Source: Adiantum capillus-veneris
Lineage: Eukaryota; Streptophyta; Polypodiopsida; Polypodiales; Pteridaceae
Reading direction: 5' to 3'
Assembly (NCBI GenBank): GCA_014529385.2
Contig: CM043942.1
Location: 111,096,141 to 111,160,140 of the forward strand
DNA: 64,000 bases
The notes under the pieces were generated by a model. It did no database searches. It was not told where the DNA came from and was given only the letters and a program-made list of their open reading frames with translations. The position numbers and the translations under genes were made by a program. Of this stretch, positions 1 to 11,282 are shown in pieces (position 1 is the stretch's first letter; each line of letters begins with the position of its first letter).

Positions 1-586
1 TTAGGGGGTACCCACTCCCCCCCTTATGCCCTCCAATTTCCACTTTCTCCCTCCCATGTGGGATTACTCCATTGCCTCTTGGCACCATCCTCCCACCTCC
101 CCAACTTCACCAAAAATTCTCAGCTTCTCCCAAAGCATGAGAGGACTTCTCGGACAATTTTCCCCGAGACATACCTTGCTGCTCTGGTCACCGAATGATG
201 CACCGTAACACAAGGCTCGAAGCCCATCACCTCGGCAATCTCCAGATATATAAAACTTCAGCATTTCTAATTTTAGACCCCCAAGTTGGCCTAGTTTCCC
301 TTCTCGCATGCACCTGCAATCACCTTCTAAATTGAGACCGCCCTCTTCGGATGCTCATAACTCATGATATACAAGTCCAATTCACAAGCTATAAAGCACG
401 GCTGAAAATACTTATTAAAAACCATATTTTGGAGTCTCAAACAACCCAAAACATCAGCATTCAAGCAATTTTTATAAGGCCACTTCCAAAACTTGCAGGG
501 CTATGTATACATATATACATGAGGCTAGTGGGCAAGCTTTTTGGCATGATTTAGTGACTTCATGCTTATCAAAAAAATGCCTGACA
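1..586 (-). mobile_element. G1 gypsy 3' LTR (partial at window edge)
   Basis: This stretch repeats the right part of 3525-4773 with scattered differences; both share the 'ttagggggtaccc' block and the 'gcatgattta(g)tgacttcatgctt' end. On the minus strand it begins TGTCAGGCA, matching TGTGAGGCA and TGTTAGGCA in the other family members. The adjacent sequence at 587-610 reads on the minus strand as a G-rich polypurine tract ending against the LTR, which identifies this as the 3' LTR of a minus-strand element. The LTR continues beyond the left edge of the window. Confidence 0.85.
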
Positions 587-768
587 TAGCTTGCCAACCC
601 CCCCTTGCCTGCTTAGTCATTCATGACAAGCAGATGTCCCTAGGGTGAATAATTGTTGCATTTCATCCCCTGAAACCTCATCCACATTTGTAGATGTCTC
701 CACATTGTCTCCTTCTATTGATAGCATTTCATCAGTCACAATTGTCATCAAACGTGCCAGATACTTCT

Positions 769-1385
769 TCAATCTATAATCACTAACACGATATTTATGC
801 TTGCACCATTTAAGCCGGCCAACTGATATGTGCCATTTTCAAATTTGCTTACAACAATAAACGGACCTTCCCATTTGACTTGAAATTTCTTTTGAAAGGT
901 ATTGTCCAATTTACTATTGTATCGCAACACCAAATCACCCTTTTCAATTTTCTTCTTCTTTACGCATTCATTGGCTTTTAGCTGAGCCTTTCTTGACACT
1001 TCCTCATAGTAACCCAAATCTAAAACTCTATCCAATTGCAAGCATTGTAAATCCAATAACCTTTTCTGCCATGCATTTGTTTGCTCCTCATCTTCCAATG
1101 ACAATAACTTGAGAGCAGGGATTTCCACTTCAATTGGCAATAAAGCTTCCTTGCCATAAACCAAGTGGTAAGGGAAAAATCCTGTGCTCATCTTGATAGC
1201 AGTTCTGTAGGCCCATAACGCACAAGGCAAATCTGAATCCCAAGTCTTCCCATGTGTCTGAGTCATCTTTGTCAAGATCTTTACCAACTCTCCATTGTAT
1301 CTTTCATTAAGACCATTGAATTGTGGATAATAGGGGGAACTATACCTATGCTGTATATTGATCTGGAACTCGAAGTAGTGCTACT
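769..1385 (-). pseudogene. G1 integrase, C-terminal part
   Basis: The minus-strand translation contains the end of a Ty3/gypsy integrase core (YYPQFNGLNERYN, with the catalytic Glu present) and then the C-terminal domain, including a KWEGPFIV-type GPF/Y motif near 880-830. Integrase joins element cDNA to host DNA. The N-terminal zinc finger, the first two catalytic Asp residues, and all of RT and RNase H are missing: at about 1385-1460 the frame passes from integrase directly into protease-like sequence, so roughly 3 kb of pol has been deleted. Confidence 0.8.
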
Positions 1386-1470
1386 TTTTGAGTCTTCAGA
1401 ACTATCATCACTGGTATTTTGGACTCATTATTCTCACTCACATCGTCAAGTGCCATAGGTTGTTTGGTAG

Positions 1471-1956
1471 TCATATCAAACACCTCTTTTCACCCTTCTT
1501 GCCATGCACACCAATTGTGCCCTTGTCCCAATCTTGCACAGCACCAACATCTATCAACCAAGGTCGTCCCAAAATGAGAGGAAAGGCTCCTAAACCAGTT
1601 GGCATAACATGAAAGTTCACCATAACTTTCACGCTAAAGACTTCAACTTCCAAATTCTTGATTATCCCCAAACATTTCACCTTGGCATGGTTTGCTAGTC
1701 AAATCCGAAACCTAGAGGTTCCGCATGTAATGAGACCTAGTCTCTTGACACATGACTGTGTGATCACACCAACATGAGCATCTCCATCAATGCAGGCTTC
1801 TCCCATGCCCACACCTTTGTGCCAAGCGCTCACCATAGGACAAATGGCGGGTAACTCTCCCACAGACAACACTCTAACTTGTCCATGCTTAAGCTCTTTT
1901 TCTTGATTCACTAATGAATTCCAATGCCTTTTAAGTTTGGGCACCATATTCGTCAA
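1471..1956 (-). pseudogene. G1 retropepsin-like protease remnant
   Basis: The minus-strand frame carries an aspartic-protease-like arrangement: a CIDGDAHVGVIT segment, where a canonical enzyme would have a D-S/T-G-A triad, followed after about 70 residues by the flap-distal ILGRPWL motif common in plant gypsy proteases. An in-frame TGA near 1699-1701 (most simply a former CGA) splits it. In the element the protease would cut the Gag-Pol polyprotein. The altered active site and the stop make it inactive. Confidence 0.7.
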
Positions 1957-3230
1957 CTATCCAAAAGTACAATCCACTTTCCTCCCAACAGGTCTTCCTT
2001 TAAACTGTAAGCTGTTTGGCCTTCTCCCAGCGTTAAGTCTGCCACTTCAAATCGTCTACGAGGCTTTCTCTTTCTCTTGACTTTCGCATCTTCACCCTCT
2101 TTCTCCTTTCCTTTCTTTTTGCTAGGCCCTGGTGCTGCATAGCCTTCCCTCTCTCTTTTGCCTACTGGCAACACATCTGCGTCTTTCGTTTCTACCCGCA
2201 CAATACCCACATGACTACCAGAGGTTGAGGCTTGATTTTCATGTCCAGTATTTTGATCTCCCCGTATATCCAATGCATAATCATTAGCTCTGTTAGGAAT
2301 ATGCTGAGGAACTGGAAACATATCCCCTCCCATCCTTACTGGCTTTGGACAATAAGTGCTGATGTGACCAAGCTCACCACAATTATAACAAGTAGGGATG
2401 AACCTCCTCTACGGCTCAAAACCACCTTGTCCACGACCCGCATTAGCATTAGGATGAGCCTCACATGCCTGAGCCATCCCTCTTTTACGTCCACGACCAT
2501 GACCACTCCACCCCCAAGAACACTAAGTTGTAATTCTTGCATCATGGTCATCATGTCTTGCATATTTTGTTGCAACTATTCGGTATTAGCAGCCCTTTGA
2601 AAAGGTTGGCCTCCAGCTTCTTCCTGATTCTCCTCCAATTGGCTACCATTATTTTGCTCAGGGACCACTTTCCCGTATTCATTAAGCCTTTGAGATTTCC
2701 ATTCTTTCTCTCTGGCAATGGTGATTGCCTCCTCGAAGGTGGCGCCGGGCCTTTTCAGCTCAACTTTGAACTTCAGACTTTCTTTTAGGTTTGCCACAAA
2801 ATGGTCCTTCTTTAACATGGATGGAGGGATCTTGTTTCCCAAAGCCCGGGCCCATTTATCTCATAAACGGGTGAACTGCATGACAAAATCACCAACACTT
2901 TGATTAGCCCTCGAAGTGTACCCCAGAATTTCATGCCAAACTTCATCAGTACTTCAGTGGATTGGTATTGTGCCAGGAAATCTTGCTTCACACGGTTGTA
3001 GTCCAAAATCACCCCTGGATTTTGTGTCTGCATCAACTCCTCAAAATTGTGTAACCAAACTTTTGCCTCATCCCGTAAACTATATTGCAGCAGCCGCAAC
3101 AATATAGCTTGGTCTAGTATATTTCACAGTAAGCAATTGACTACTAACTTTTCAATAAACATCTGTGCATTTTCATTAGGCAATCCATGAAACTGTGGAA
3201 ACTCGTTTGCCATGTTTGATTGCCACAAAA
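1953..3230 (-). pseudogene. G1 gag remnant
   Basis: Three minus-strand segments in shifting frames make up a Ty3/gypsy gag. The capsid-like (retrotrans_gag) part at about 3110-2880 contains YSLRDEAKVWLHNFEEL and a downstream W-x-D-x-x-x-x-F-like region. A lysine/glutamate-rich stretch follows, then a zinc knuckle at 2390-2349, then a basic tail (KRKRKPRRRFEV) leading to protease. Gag would package the element RNA. Frameshifts near 2830 and 2580 and stops make it non-functional. Confidence 0.75.
2349..2390 (-). other. Gag CCHC zinc knuckle (G1)
   Basis: The minus strand encodes CYNCGELGHISTYC, a perfect CX2CX4HX4C nucleocapsid zinc knuckle, intact although the surrounding gag is broken. Confidence 0.9.
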
Positions 3231-3524
3231 ACACTAGCATGTGATGTCAAAAACTCAAGGGATGTCGATCGATTGCTCGAGTACCTAATCCACCTCACAC
3301 TGGGTAACCCGGTCCCCAGTGCTCGGTTTCACAAAACCTCACAACCCTCCAATGGTTGCAATCCAAGTATACGACTGTCTCAAGTGCTGTCCACAATTTT
3401 CACATACATATGCGGTTGTCCATAAGGACCCACATCCTATTTACATTCACTGTATGCAGAATAGACATATTTCACAGGATTGGAGCATAGGAGCACTTGC
3501 TCCTCAGTGGGGGCACCAACACCA

Positions 3525-4773
3525 TGTTAGCATGCAAACAAGAAGGAAAACAAGAACCTATATAGCCTTGCACACACGACACCGTCGGAAGGAAACATCA
3601 TAAAGCTGCGGCAATACCTATATCGAACACCTATAAAGTCGGGTGGGAAACAGTCCTAACCCAAACCATGATTAAAATCGATGAAAAACAAGACCATAAA
3701 GATGAAGCTCGTGGCGTATAGACCTTCATAGAGTATCCATGTACTTGATTCCGACAACAGACGAGAGAGTTAGAAGCTTTCGAAGTTGGGGTATCTCTCA
3801 AAAGCTCCAAAAAAGCTAGTCTCTGTTAGCGAAAAGGGTGTGCAAGGAATTGCCGCTATTAAAAGGGTATTTTCTAGCTCTTATCCCTCTCTCCTCTTGG
3901 CCAACATGGTTCTCTCCTTGGGCACCTTTTAATTGGTCCAATTTTGGCCTTTTTTGGGTCAAAAATGAGTTGTCGGTGACCATTTGACCAAGGAATGGGG
4001 TGGGGGCAAGTTTCGAGGGACCCAAAAAGTGGCTAGGCACCTGTCGAGATAGTGGGAACTCACAATGGGCACCCCCTCTCTCCCCCAACACCCACGAGCC
4101 TCACAAGCAAGGCAAGGAAGATCCATTAGCCCCTTGATACAACCTTAGGGGGTACCCACTCCCCCCCTTATACCCTCCAATTTCCACTTGCTTCCCCCAT
4201 GTGGGATTATTCCATTGCCACTTGGAACCATCCTCCCACCTCCCCAGCTTCCCCAAAAATTCCCAGCTTCTCCCAAAGCATGAGAGGACTTCTCAGACAA
4301 TTTTCCCTGAGGCATACCTTGCTGCTCCGATCACCAAATGATGCTCCGATCACCAAATGATGCACCGTAACACACGGCTCAAAGCCCATCACCTCGTCTA
4401 TCTAAAAAATGTAAAACTTTAGCATTTCTAATATTATACCCCTAAGTTGTCCTAGTTGCCCTTCTCACATGCACCTGTAGTCACCTTCTAAATTGAGACC
4501 GCCCGCTTCGGATGCTCATAACTCATGATTTACAAGTCCAATTCACAAGCTATAAAGCATGGCTGAAAATAATTATTAAAAACCACATTTTGGAGTCTCA
4601 AACAACCCAAAACATCAGCATTCAAGCTAGGCAAAATCACACCTTTGTACATGAATTTTTACAAGGCCACTTCCAAAACTTGCAGGGCTATGTACACATA
4701 TTTACATGAGGCTAGTGGGCAAGCTTTTTGGCATGATTTAGTGACTTCATGCTTATCCAAAAAATGCCTCACA
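3525..4773 (-). mobile_element. G1 gypsy 5' LTR
   Basis: A TG...CA-bounded repeat of about 1.25 kb. On the plus strand it starts TGTTAGCATGC and ends GCCTCACA, and its right part repeats 1-586. On the minus strand it lies directly upstream of gag, so it is the 5' LTR. The sequence next to it (3507-3524) reads TGGTGTTGGTGCCC on the minus strand; this is where the primer-binding site should be, but I cannot name the tRNA. Relatives lie at 12764, 15064, 30505 and 43916. Confidence 0.85.
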
Positions 4774-4887
4774 AATTCTTCTCACAACCAGATATGGCTA
4801 TGACTATTCTTGTCAACGATTTTCCTTATGGCAAACATTCTGTTTCTCCTTTCCAAGGCCAAGGATTTCCAGGTTGAAACGCAAAGA

Positions 4888-5420
4888 TGTTGTTAATTCT
4901 TGAAGGCAATGAACTATTTGATATTGTCCTTGGAAATCGTGTATGTCCACCTCAAGATATTGATACGGATCATGACAACGTGCTTATCACATTGAACAAC
5001 ATGTATTGGAAGATTGGCATGTTGCGTATACAGATTGGCAACGACGTGATAAAGCAGCTCGTCGATATATTCTTTTTTATTGTCACTGATTCTCTTTTGC
5101 TTGATATGTATGACCAGCCTACTTTCCACGACGTATGGAAGTACCTTATTGCAAACTTTTAAAAGAAATCTGTTACAAAAATACTTTATTTGAGAGGTTT
5201 TCTTGACAAGTCACAATATGAAGTTGGTACTGCCATGACGAGACATATTGAGTCTTTCAAATCCATTATTAATCAACTTGCTGCTGCCGGTGATCCCGTT
5301 CCACAAAAACAACTGATTACACTTCTCCTTGACACGGTGGACTTTGCTTATGATAACATTGTTACCATTCTTTCTAATAAAGATGGTCTTGATTTCGACC
5401 AAGCTTACATGTCTTAAATT
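4888..5420 (+). pseudogene. C1 gag (UBN2-type)
   Basis: Two open segments (4887-5162 and 5190-5417) encode a copia Gag core with PTFHDVWKYL followed by a helical IESFKSIINQLAAAG region and LLDTVDFAYDNIVTIL, characteristic of the UBN2/Retrotran_gag_2 family. Gag would form the virus-like particle. A TAA at about 5161 and a TAA at about 5415 interrupt it, and the N-terminus is poorly preserved. Confidence 0.75.
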
Positions 5421-5606
5421 GAATACTCTCAACGTCAATAACGATGTAATGCTGGTCATGACACATCTATGATTTCACAAAAGGAAAATGAGTCACAAAA
5501 GATGGAACGTGCTTTTTATGCTCAAAGACGTTCATTTCAATGAGAAAACCGTAGAGGTGGCTGTCACACTAATATTTTCTCTCGTCTCAAATTCCCTAAT
5601 AAGCAA

Positions 5607-5768
5607 TGTTCTTACTGCAACAAAAATGACCATACTAAATAAGATGATTGTTGGGCACGTCAGTATGATGAAGAACACAATATTACCACTAAACAACCAC
5701 GTTTATCTAGAGATTCTTCTTCTTCTTGTGAATATTGTGGACGATCTGATCATCCCACTCATATGTGC
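5607..5768 (+). pseudogene. C1 gag double zinc-knuckle region
   Basis: Two Cys/His clusters lie in one frame. The first starts C-S-Y-C at 5607 and carries a TAA inside it. The second (5727-5768) is a perfect CX2CX4HX4C knuckle reading CEYCGRSDHPTHMC. A double knuckle before the protease is common in plant copia Gag. Confidence 0.75.
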
Positions 5769-5880
5769 TATAAGCGTCGATTTGACACAAATCGTAATAG
5801 GGCATATGCTACTGAACATCGAAACGATATTGTACCAAACACAAGCTGCGTCCTATGTTTAGTTGCTCTAAACAGAATAC

Positions 5881-6214
5881 TATGCGTGGTGGATCACTTT
5901 TTATTGTCGATTCTTGTGCTACAAAAAATATGACATATTAGCCTAAGTGGCTCCATAACTACCATCCACTACTAGTTCAACGTGTTGTTTATCTTGTTGA
6001 TGATATGACATGTCAAGTAAAGAGTATTGGAGATTTTTATCTTGGTACCTTATCTTCTTCTACTCAAATTTTACAAGGAGTATTATGTGTACCAGGTCTT
6101 CAACCTAATCTTCTTTTAGTTGCTAGACTTGTTGATCTTGGTCTCTTTGTTGGATTTGATCATAACAAATGTCGAATTGAGAAAGATGGACAAACAATAG
6201 CCACTACTTCTTGA
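5881..6214 (+). pseudogene. C1 aspartic protease
   Basis: The segment FIVDSCATKNMTY aligns with the copia protease active site D-S-G-A-T. Here the essential Gly is Cys (codons 5909-5923), and a TAG follows at about 5939. The C-terminal half (6005-6214) keeps the LCVPGLQPNLLLVARL motif that precedes the GAG-pre-integrase domain. The enzyme is inactive by substitution and by stop. Confidence 0.8.
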
Positions 6215-6223
6215 AACAGTAAT

Positions 6224-7430
6224 TTGTTTGAATTCTCTCTCATGATGCTATATCAAATGTTGCCACTACTCCAGGTGATCATGATTGAAAAGTATGGCAT
6301 CGTTGATTTGTTTATGCTGATTTCTCAAAACTCCTTGATCTTCAATGGTGTGATCTTGTTCATGGCATGGATCTTAAAGCTCATCCCCAAATGGGAATTT
6401 GTGAGTTTTGTGCTCTTGGGAAACATAATCGTAAACCCTTTTTTCTCTCAAATACATCCCATTCTCATGACATATTGGATCTTGTTCATACTGATATATG
6501 TGGACCTCTACCTTCTTCGAGATCACAATATCCCTACTTCATTACCTTCATTGATTATTTCTCACGGTATACAACTGTATTTCTACTTAGACAAAAATCT
6601 GAGGCCTTATCTGTTTTTGAGATCACAATATCTCTACTTCATTACCTTCCTTGATGATTTTTCACAGTATACAATTGTATTCATACTTAGACAAAAATCT
6701 GAGGCCTTATCTGTTTTCAAAAAATTCCACAAGGTTGCAAAACTTCAAACTGGTCGTCATCTCAAGAAGCTTCATAGTGATAATGGAGGCAAATATGTTT
6801 CCTGAGAGTTTGTGAGTTACTGTGCTGATGGAATTCATCATGAACACAATATTACATATTCACCTCAACAGAATGGCGTTGCTGAACAAAAGAATTGCAC
6901 TATTCTCAATGTTGTAAGATGTATGCTGATTCATTCTGGGTTATCTCATGTTTTTTGGGCTGAAGCTACTTTGACAGCAGTATTTGTTTATAATCGTCTT
7001 CCTACTACTACACCCTCTGGTAAGATACCGATCACAGCATGTAAAGGGGACATTCCTTCTGTATCTCATTTTTAAACCTTTGGATGTATTGCTTATATTC
7101 ATGTTCCCAAAGAAACACGAACAAAGCTTGATGCTCCTCATCTTAAAGTTATTTTTATTGGATATTCTCACACTTCCAAAGGCTACAAATTCTATGACCC
7201 TTCCTCCAAGAAATTAATTGTGAATCGTGATGCTACTTTTAATGAATAGCTTATGGGAGGCTCATGGTCCATGGATGATTTTGATGATACTAAATTATTG
7301 CTTCAGGATTTTTCATTTCTTTCAGATGATGAAACTCTTCCTATAGAGCAGCTTTCCTCTTCATAACCATTCATTCCAAATGTTTTCAATGATGATATTG
7401 ATATTTTGTTGATCTGCCTATTGATTTTGA
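6224..7430 (+). pseudogene. C1 integrase
   Basis: The region contains a GAG-pre-integrase/HHCC-like segment (CEFCALGKHNRKPF near 6400), the first catalytic Asp in HTDICGP near 6490, the second in LHSDNGGKYVS near 6775, and the third acidic residue in QQNGVAEQKN (Glu codon 6884-6886). The C-terminal FIGYSHTSKGYKFYDP motif follows near 7150. A 100-bp tandem duplication (6521-6720) shifts the frame, and stops occur at about 6804, 7074 and 7247. Confidence 0.85.
6521..6720 (+). repeat. 100-bp tandem duplication inside C1 integrase
   Basis: Positions 6521-6620 and 6621-6720 are adjacent copies, each starting GATCACAATATC and ending TTATCTGTTTT. They differ by roughly ten substitutions. Because 100 is not a multiple of three, the duplication shifts the integrase frame. 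Confidence 0.9.
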
Positions 7431-7489
7431 ACATGGCTCATGTCATGTTTATGATGATAATATTATTGACAACACTTTCTCTACTTCTA

Positions 7490-8270
7490 AGGATCCCGTT
7501 ACTTATAATGAAGCTATCTCTTCACCACAAAAGAATCAATGGCTATGGAAGCAGAGTATGATTCTCTTATCTCTAAAGGTACATGGATACTTGTTGAACT
7601 ACCTCCTAGTCATATAGTTATTAAGTGTGAGTGGGTGTATAAGACAAAGGTAAAAGCAGATGGATCTTTTGACAAGTTCAAGGCACGTTTAGTTGCAAAA
7701 GGTTGCTCCCAAGTTGCTGGTGTTGATTATCAAGAGACCTTTTCACCAGTTGTTCGCATTACAAGTGTTTGAGTTTTATTGGCATTAGCTGTTCAAATTG
7801 ATTTAGAAACTCATCAAATGGATGTGCAAACTGCTTTTCTTAATGGTGACTTGGAAGAGGAAATTTATATGGAGTAGCCAGAAGAGTTTGTTATTCTAGA
7901 TAAAGAAGACCTTGTTGCTTAACTCCATAAGGCACTATATGGTCTCAAATAAGCTTCGCAAGCCTGGTATACAAAATTAGATCTTTTTCTCACCTCTAAA
8001 GGATTCATCTCTTGCTCTTCAGACCCCAACTTATACATAAAGTGCCAAGGTAGCAGTTTTGAGATTCTTGCTCTTTATGTGGATGATACCGTCCTTGTTT
8101 CCAATGATTTGGGATTCCTTCAACAAGTGAAAATGTTATTGTCTTCTGCATTTGATATGGTGAATCTGGGAGAGATTCACTCCTCTCTTGGCATTTAGAT
8201 TCAAAGGAACCGTACAAAAATATTTTATTCCTTTCACAGTCAAAGTTTATTGTAGATACTATTCAAAAAT
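7490..8270 (+). pseudogene. C1 reverse transcriptase
   Basis: This is the RVT_2-type copia RT. It starts near the MAMEAEYDSL segment, continues through KFKARLVAKGCSQ, YQETFSPVVR, QMDVQTAFLNGDLEEEIYME and LHKALYGLK, and reaches the catalytic YVDD at 8076-8087. RT would copy element RNA into cDNA. Stops at about 7770, 7876, 7921, 7949 and 8197 fall mostly at positions where relatives carry Gln or Arg, consistent with CAA/CAG/CGA to TAA/TAG/TGA decay. Confidence 0.88.
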
Positions 8271-9030
8271 TTGGTATGGAATCAGCACATTCGGCCAACA
8301 CACCTTGTCTTGACAGTTCTATGAAGAACACTTCTGACAGTGGTGGTCAACTTGTCACAAATCAACCTTATGTTAACATTATTGGATGTCTTCAATTTTT
8401 TGGCATGAACACTCGCGCTGATATTTTGTTTGCTTCTAATTATCTTGGACAACATCTTGCATGTCTTTCTCTTAAGCATTGGTCTGCAACAGTAGCATAG
8501 TATGTATTGAAATACTTAAAAGGAACTACAGATTTTGGTTTGGTCTATCGATGACAACTGACATCGAATTCTATGCGTTATCTTTCTCTTTGGGTTTACA
8601 CATATGCAGATTGAGCAAGCTCACATTTATCTATGCAATCTACTAGTGGAAATTGCTTCTTTATAAATGGTTGTCATGTTTCTTGGACCAGCAAGAAACA
8701 ACAATGTGTTGCACTTTCTACGACTGAGTCAGAATATGTTGCGGCATCACTTGCACCTCATGAGCTAATCTGTCTTTAACCAATGCGCGTTGATATTGTT
8801 CACTCTCCTCTTTCTAGAACACCCTTGCGGTGTGACAACCAGAGTGCTATTAGTCTTGCAAAAGACTATGTTCAATGTAGTAAGTCAAAGCACATTAATG
8901 TCCATTATCATTATTCCATGTATGAAGTACACAACGGTACCATAATGGTTGAACACTCTCAATTGACCAGATGATCGCAGACATTCTTACCAAAGGCCTC
9001 AACGAGTCACGTTTCATCCTCTTGTGCTCG
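8270..9030 (+). pseudogene. C1 RNase H and pol C-terminus
   Basis: The copia RNase H region retains YADxASS (the normal Trp is TGA at 8612-8614), SWTSKKQQCVALSTTESEYVA and LRCDNQSAISLAKD, followed by the KHINVHYHY C-terminal motif. It would degrade the RNA strand during cDNA synthesis. It is broken by several stops. Confidence 0.85.
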
Positions 9031-9317
9031 GAGCTTGGAGTTGCTTCGGCCTCACTCTTTTTAGATTAGCTTCTCTGCTAATGTGATAGCTTTGTATATA
9101 TGACATTGTAATCCTATAGGTACCATGCACTATGCACAATCCACACTTGCACACTGTGATCTCTGAGTCACTTGTACATTTGTAAATAGATACACAACTC
9201 ACTTCCACATTATCATGACTGGTTCATATTTTCACATTGTAAAGGGGCTTGGGTTTTTCCCTTGAACTCCCCAAGGGTATTTTCATCCAAAGATAGAGAC
9301 CTTTGTTTGAGTAAGGG
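9031..9317 (+). other. C1 3' untranslated region and polypurine tract
   Basis: No reading frame follows the end of RNase H. At 9310-9317 the sequence AGTAAGGG lies directly before the LTR, at the expected place of the polypurine tract that primes plus-strand synthesis. Confidence 0.6.
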
Positions 9318-9458
9318 TGTTGGAGCTATATATGGCTCACTCTACTCAACTTGGCCTCAACTGTATATTTGTATCTTGTCCTCGATATGAATCAGTCTTT
9401 GGGAGTGTACATGGTGTGTCTCTTGTCTTGTCTCTCTCTTTCTCTCTACCTCTCAACA
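9318..9458 (+). mobile_element. C1 3' LTR (141 bp)
   Basis: A short LTR bounded by TGTTGG...CTCAACA (5-bp inverted termini), with a purine tract immediately upstream. A second copy of the same length lies in reverse orientation at 14284-14424, where it is followed by a tRNA-Met primer site. That confirms the boundaries. Confidence 0.85.
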
Positions 9459-9506
9459 AATATCTTTATTTCCAATGTGGAAAATTTGTGAATTTTACAT
9501 TGGGGG

Positions 9507-9509
<3 letters not shown>

Positions 9510-9541
<32 letters not shown>
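9510..9541 (+). repeat. (GA)n microsatellite
   Basis: About 16 uninterrupted GA units follow the C1 LTR. The Arg-Glu and Ser-Leu runs translated across it are artefacts. Confidence 0.95.
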
Positions 9542-9544
<3 letters not shown>

Positions 9545-9782
9545 GTGAAGAGACAAAGAGGGTATGTCATGCTTGTCTATTAGGGTTCTTAGAGCATAGT
9601 GAGAGGTCAAGATATCCTTTGGTAGAGATTCTTCATTCTCCCATCGGCTGGGTTCAAGTTGCCTGCTTCTTCTATCAGGGCTCAAAATCAAAGGTCGCCC
9701 CATCCGGTTGAGCTTCCACTTCCTCCCATCGGCACTCTTGACAGCCGTCTTCTATCAGGACCTCATTTGACTTCTTTGAGCC

Positions 9783-10753
9783 TTGACTTTACCCACTATG
9801 TTTTTCTTGAATCCTAGGGAAGCATCCATGCCACCTATAAGGTCTGACAAGGGCACACTCTCTCAAGCTGAATTAACCAGCTGTTTTATTGAGGCATTAA
9901 CCTCAGATCCTCAGGTTAAAGGGAAATATATAGTTTGCATCCCTGCCATAAGATTAATGTCTCAAGTTTTTGCTTTTAAGAGTAATTCTATAGTGCTACA
10001 TTTCCAAATAAGACTTCCGGTCCTAAATGAGATAGCAGGTTATTTAGACCAGGGCTTTAAGAAAGCACTAGTATACAAGGTTTTCTACATTGGTTTAGGA
10101 CTGTATGAAGTTCTATTTTTTGTTGCAGAGGATTAGAAAGCCTTTCATTCTACCTCATCAATTATCTTATGTGGGCAAGTCTTTCATCTTTAACCTTGGC
10201 AGCCGTCAAGCAAATTAAGGAGGAATTGTTGTCTAAATGCCCAGTATGGGTTGATTTTGTGGACTTACCTGCTTTTTTGTGGCCTTGTATCAAGGATTTG
10301 GCTGCTTCCCTAGGCAAAGTTCTATTTGCCTCCAGTATTAAATGTCCAAAAAGGAACAGAGCTTGTGTTATGTGGAACACTAATAAGAAGATGCCTAACA
10401 TTATGAAAATTGAGTTAGAATCTATAGGCAGGCTGGTTATTTACCCTAGTGGAGAAATCTCTCAGGATCATGCTATCCTTGTGGACATGTGGGACATTTC
10501 TCCAAGTATTGCCATACATTGGCTAAAAGGCTTAGTTGAACCGACTCCCTCTTATCTTGGAAGCAAGCATCTGGTGCCCAAAGAACAAATTTTTGGCAAA
10601 ACAGGTTCAAATTCTATAGAGAGACCTCTCCCCCCCTTGCTCAGGCACCTACCCTTGAATATGTACTCCCTCCTAGTAGGTATAAAGCAGCAGGTCGATT
10701 TGACCTTAGCTGGGTCATACCCTTGGAAATACCACTCCTATAGTCGTAATTAA
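9783..10753 (+). pseudogene. DUF4283-like ORF, one frameshift
   Basis: Two open frames (9783-10136 and 10169-10753) join across about 10131-10136 by one frameshift; the second frame stays open upstream to that point. The first part has a helical segment followed by VLHFQIRLPVLNEIAGYL. The second has VWVDFVDLPAFLW, then a Leu-Gly segment and RACVMW, the pattern of DUF4283. In plants that domain occurs in LINE ORF1 proteins and Gag-like zinc-knuckle proteins. No knuckle or RT follows. It is probably a LINE ORF1 relic; the assignment is by pattern only. Confidence 0.5.
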
Positions 10754-11282
10754 TGCTATAGACTAAGCATAAGATCCTGGCAATTTGGAATCTTATTCAT
10801 AATTGGATCAAATTAAATAGAATATTCTCTCAAGGTGGAATTGTATTCACACTAGACCTTAGAACAATCTTATCTCCCATGAAACTAGGAGAAAGATTCT
10901 CAACACCAAAAAGTATGTAGACATACTAGATTTTCTTTGGTGTTAGCCGCATGATATAGAATGTGTTGATCATAGTGTCATTCCACCTATGGTGATCTTC
11001 ATTATCTACCCCAATTGCACCCATTGCACTAGCATCCATGCACTGACATCCAATAAATCAACTGAAGGTGACTTTTGTGAAGAGGGGCTTCACCGACGGT
11101 GAAGAGGAGCTTCACAAAATTCAAAGGAATTTTCTCTCTCTTACTCTCTTTCTCATTAAAATCTTTTCAAATCTTGCAGCCAAGCACAATAACTTGCAAA
11201 TAAATAATCATCTTTCTTTATTTGTGCACCGTGTAAAGAGGCAGACACTGCTAGGAGAGTCTCCTAAGCTAAGACCCCTCTA
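10754..11282 (+). other. Leader region before the gag ORF
   Basis: No gene is seen. The stretch has a short internal repeat (GAAGAGGGGCTTCACCG / GAAGAGGAGCTTCAC near 11078-11112) and a pyrimidine-rich run ending TTGCAG near 11180, which resembles a 3' splice acceptor. I find no tRNA-Met primer site and no match to the 12466-12760 sequence, so no 5' LTR can be assigned. Confidence 0.4.

Larger units (their letters stand above)
4774..9458 (+). mobile_element. Copia element C1, 5'-truncated and decayed
   Basis: A Ty1/copia element in the order gag, protease, integrase, RT, RNase H, short 3' LTR. Its 5' end stops at the G1 LTR boundary (4773/4774), so G1 probably inserted into it or the two were joined by deletion. 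Every domain is recognisable, but there are more than ten in-frame stops and several frameshifts. Individual domains are listed separately. Confidence 0.9.

Noticed and set aside
3507-3524. Named tRNA primer-binding site for G1
   Set aside because: TGGTGTTGGTGCCC is in the right place but does not match a tRNA 3' end I can identify with confidence.
11041-11282. 5' LTR of the gag-only element
   Set aside because: No sequence match to the putative 3' LTR and no TGGTATCAGAGC primer site upstream of the gag start.
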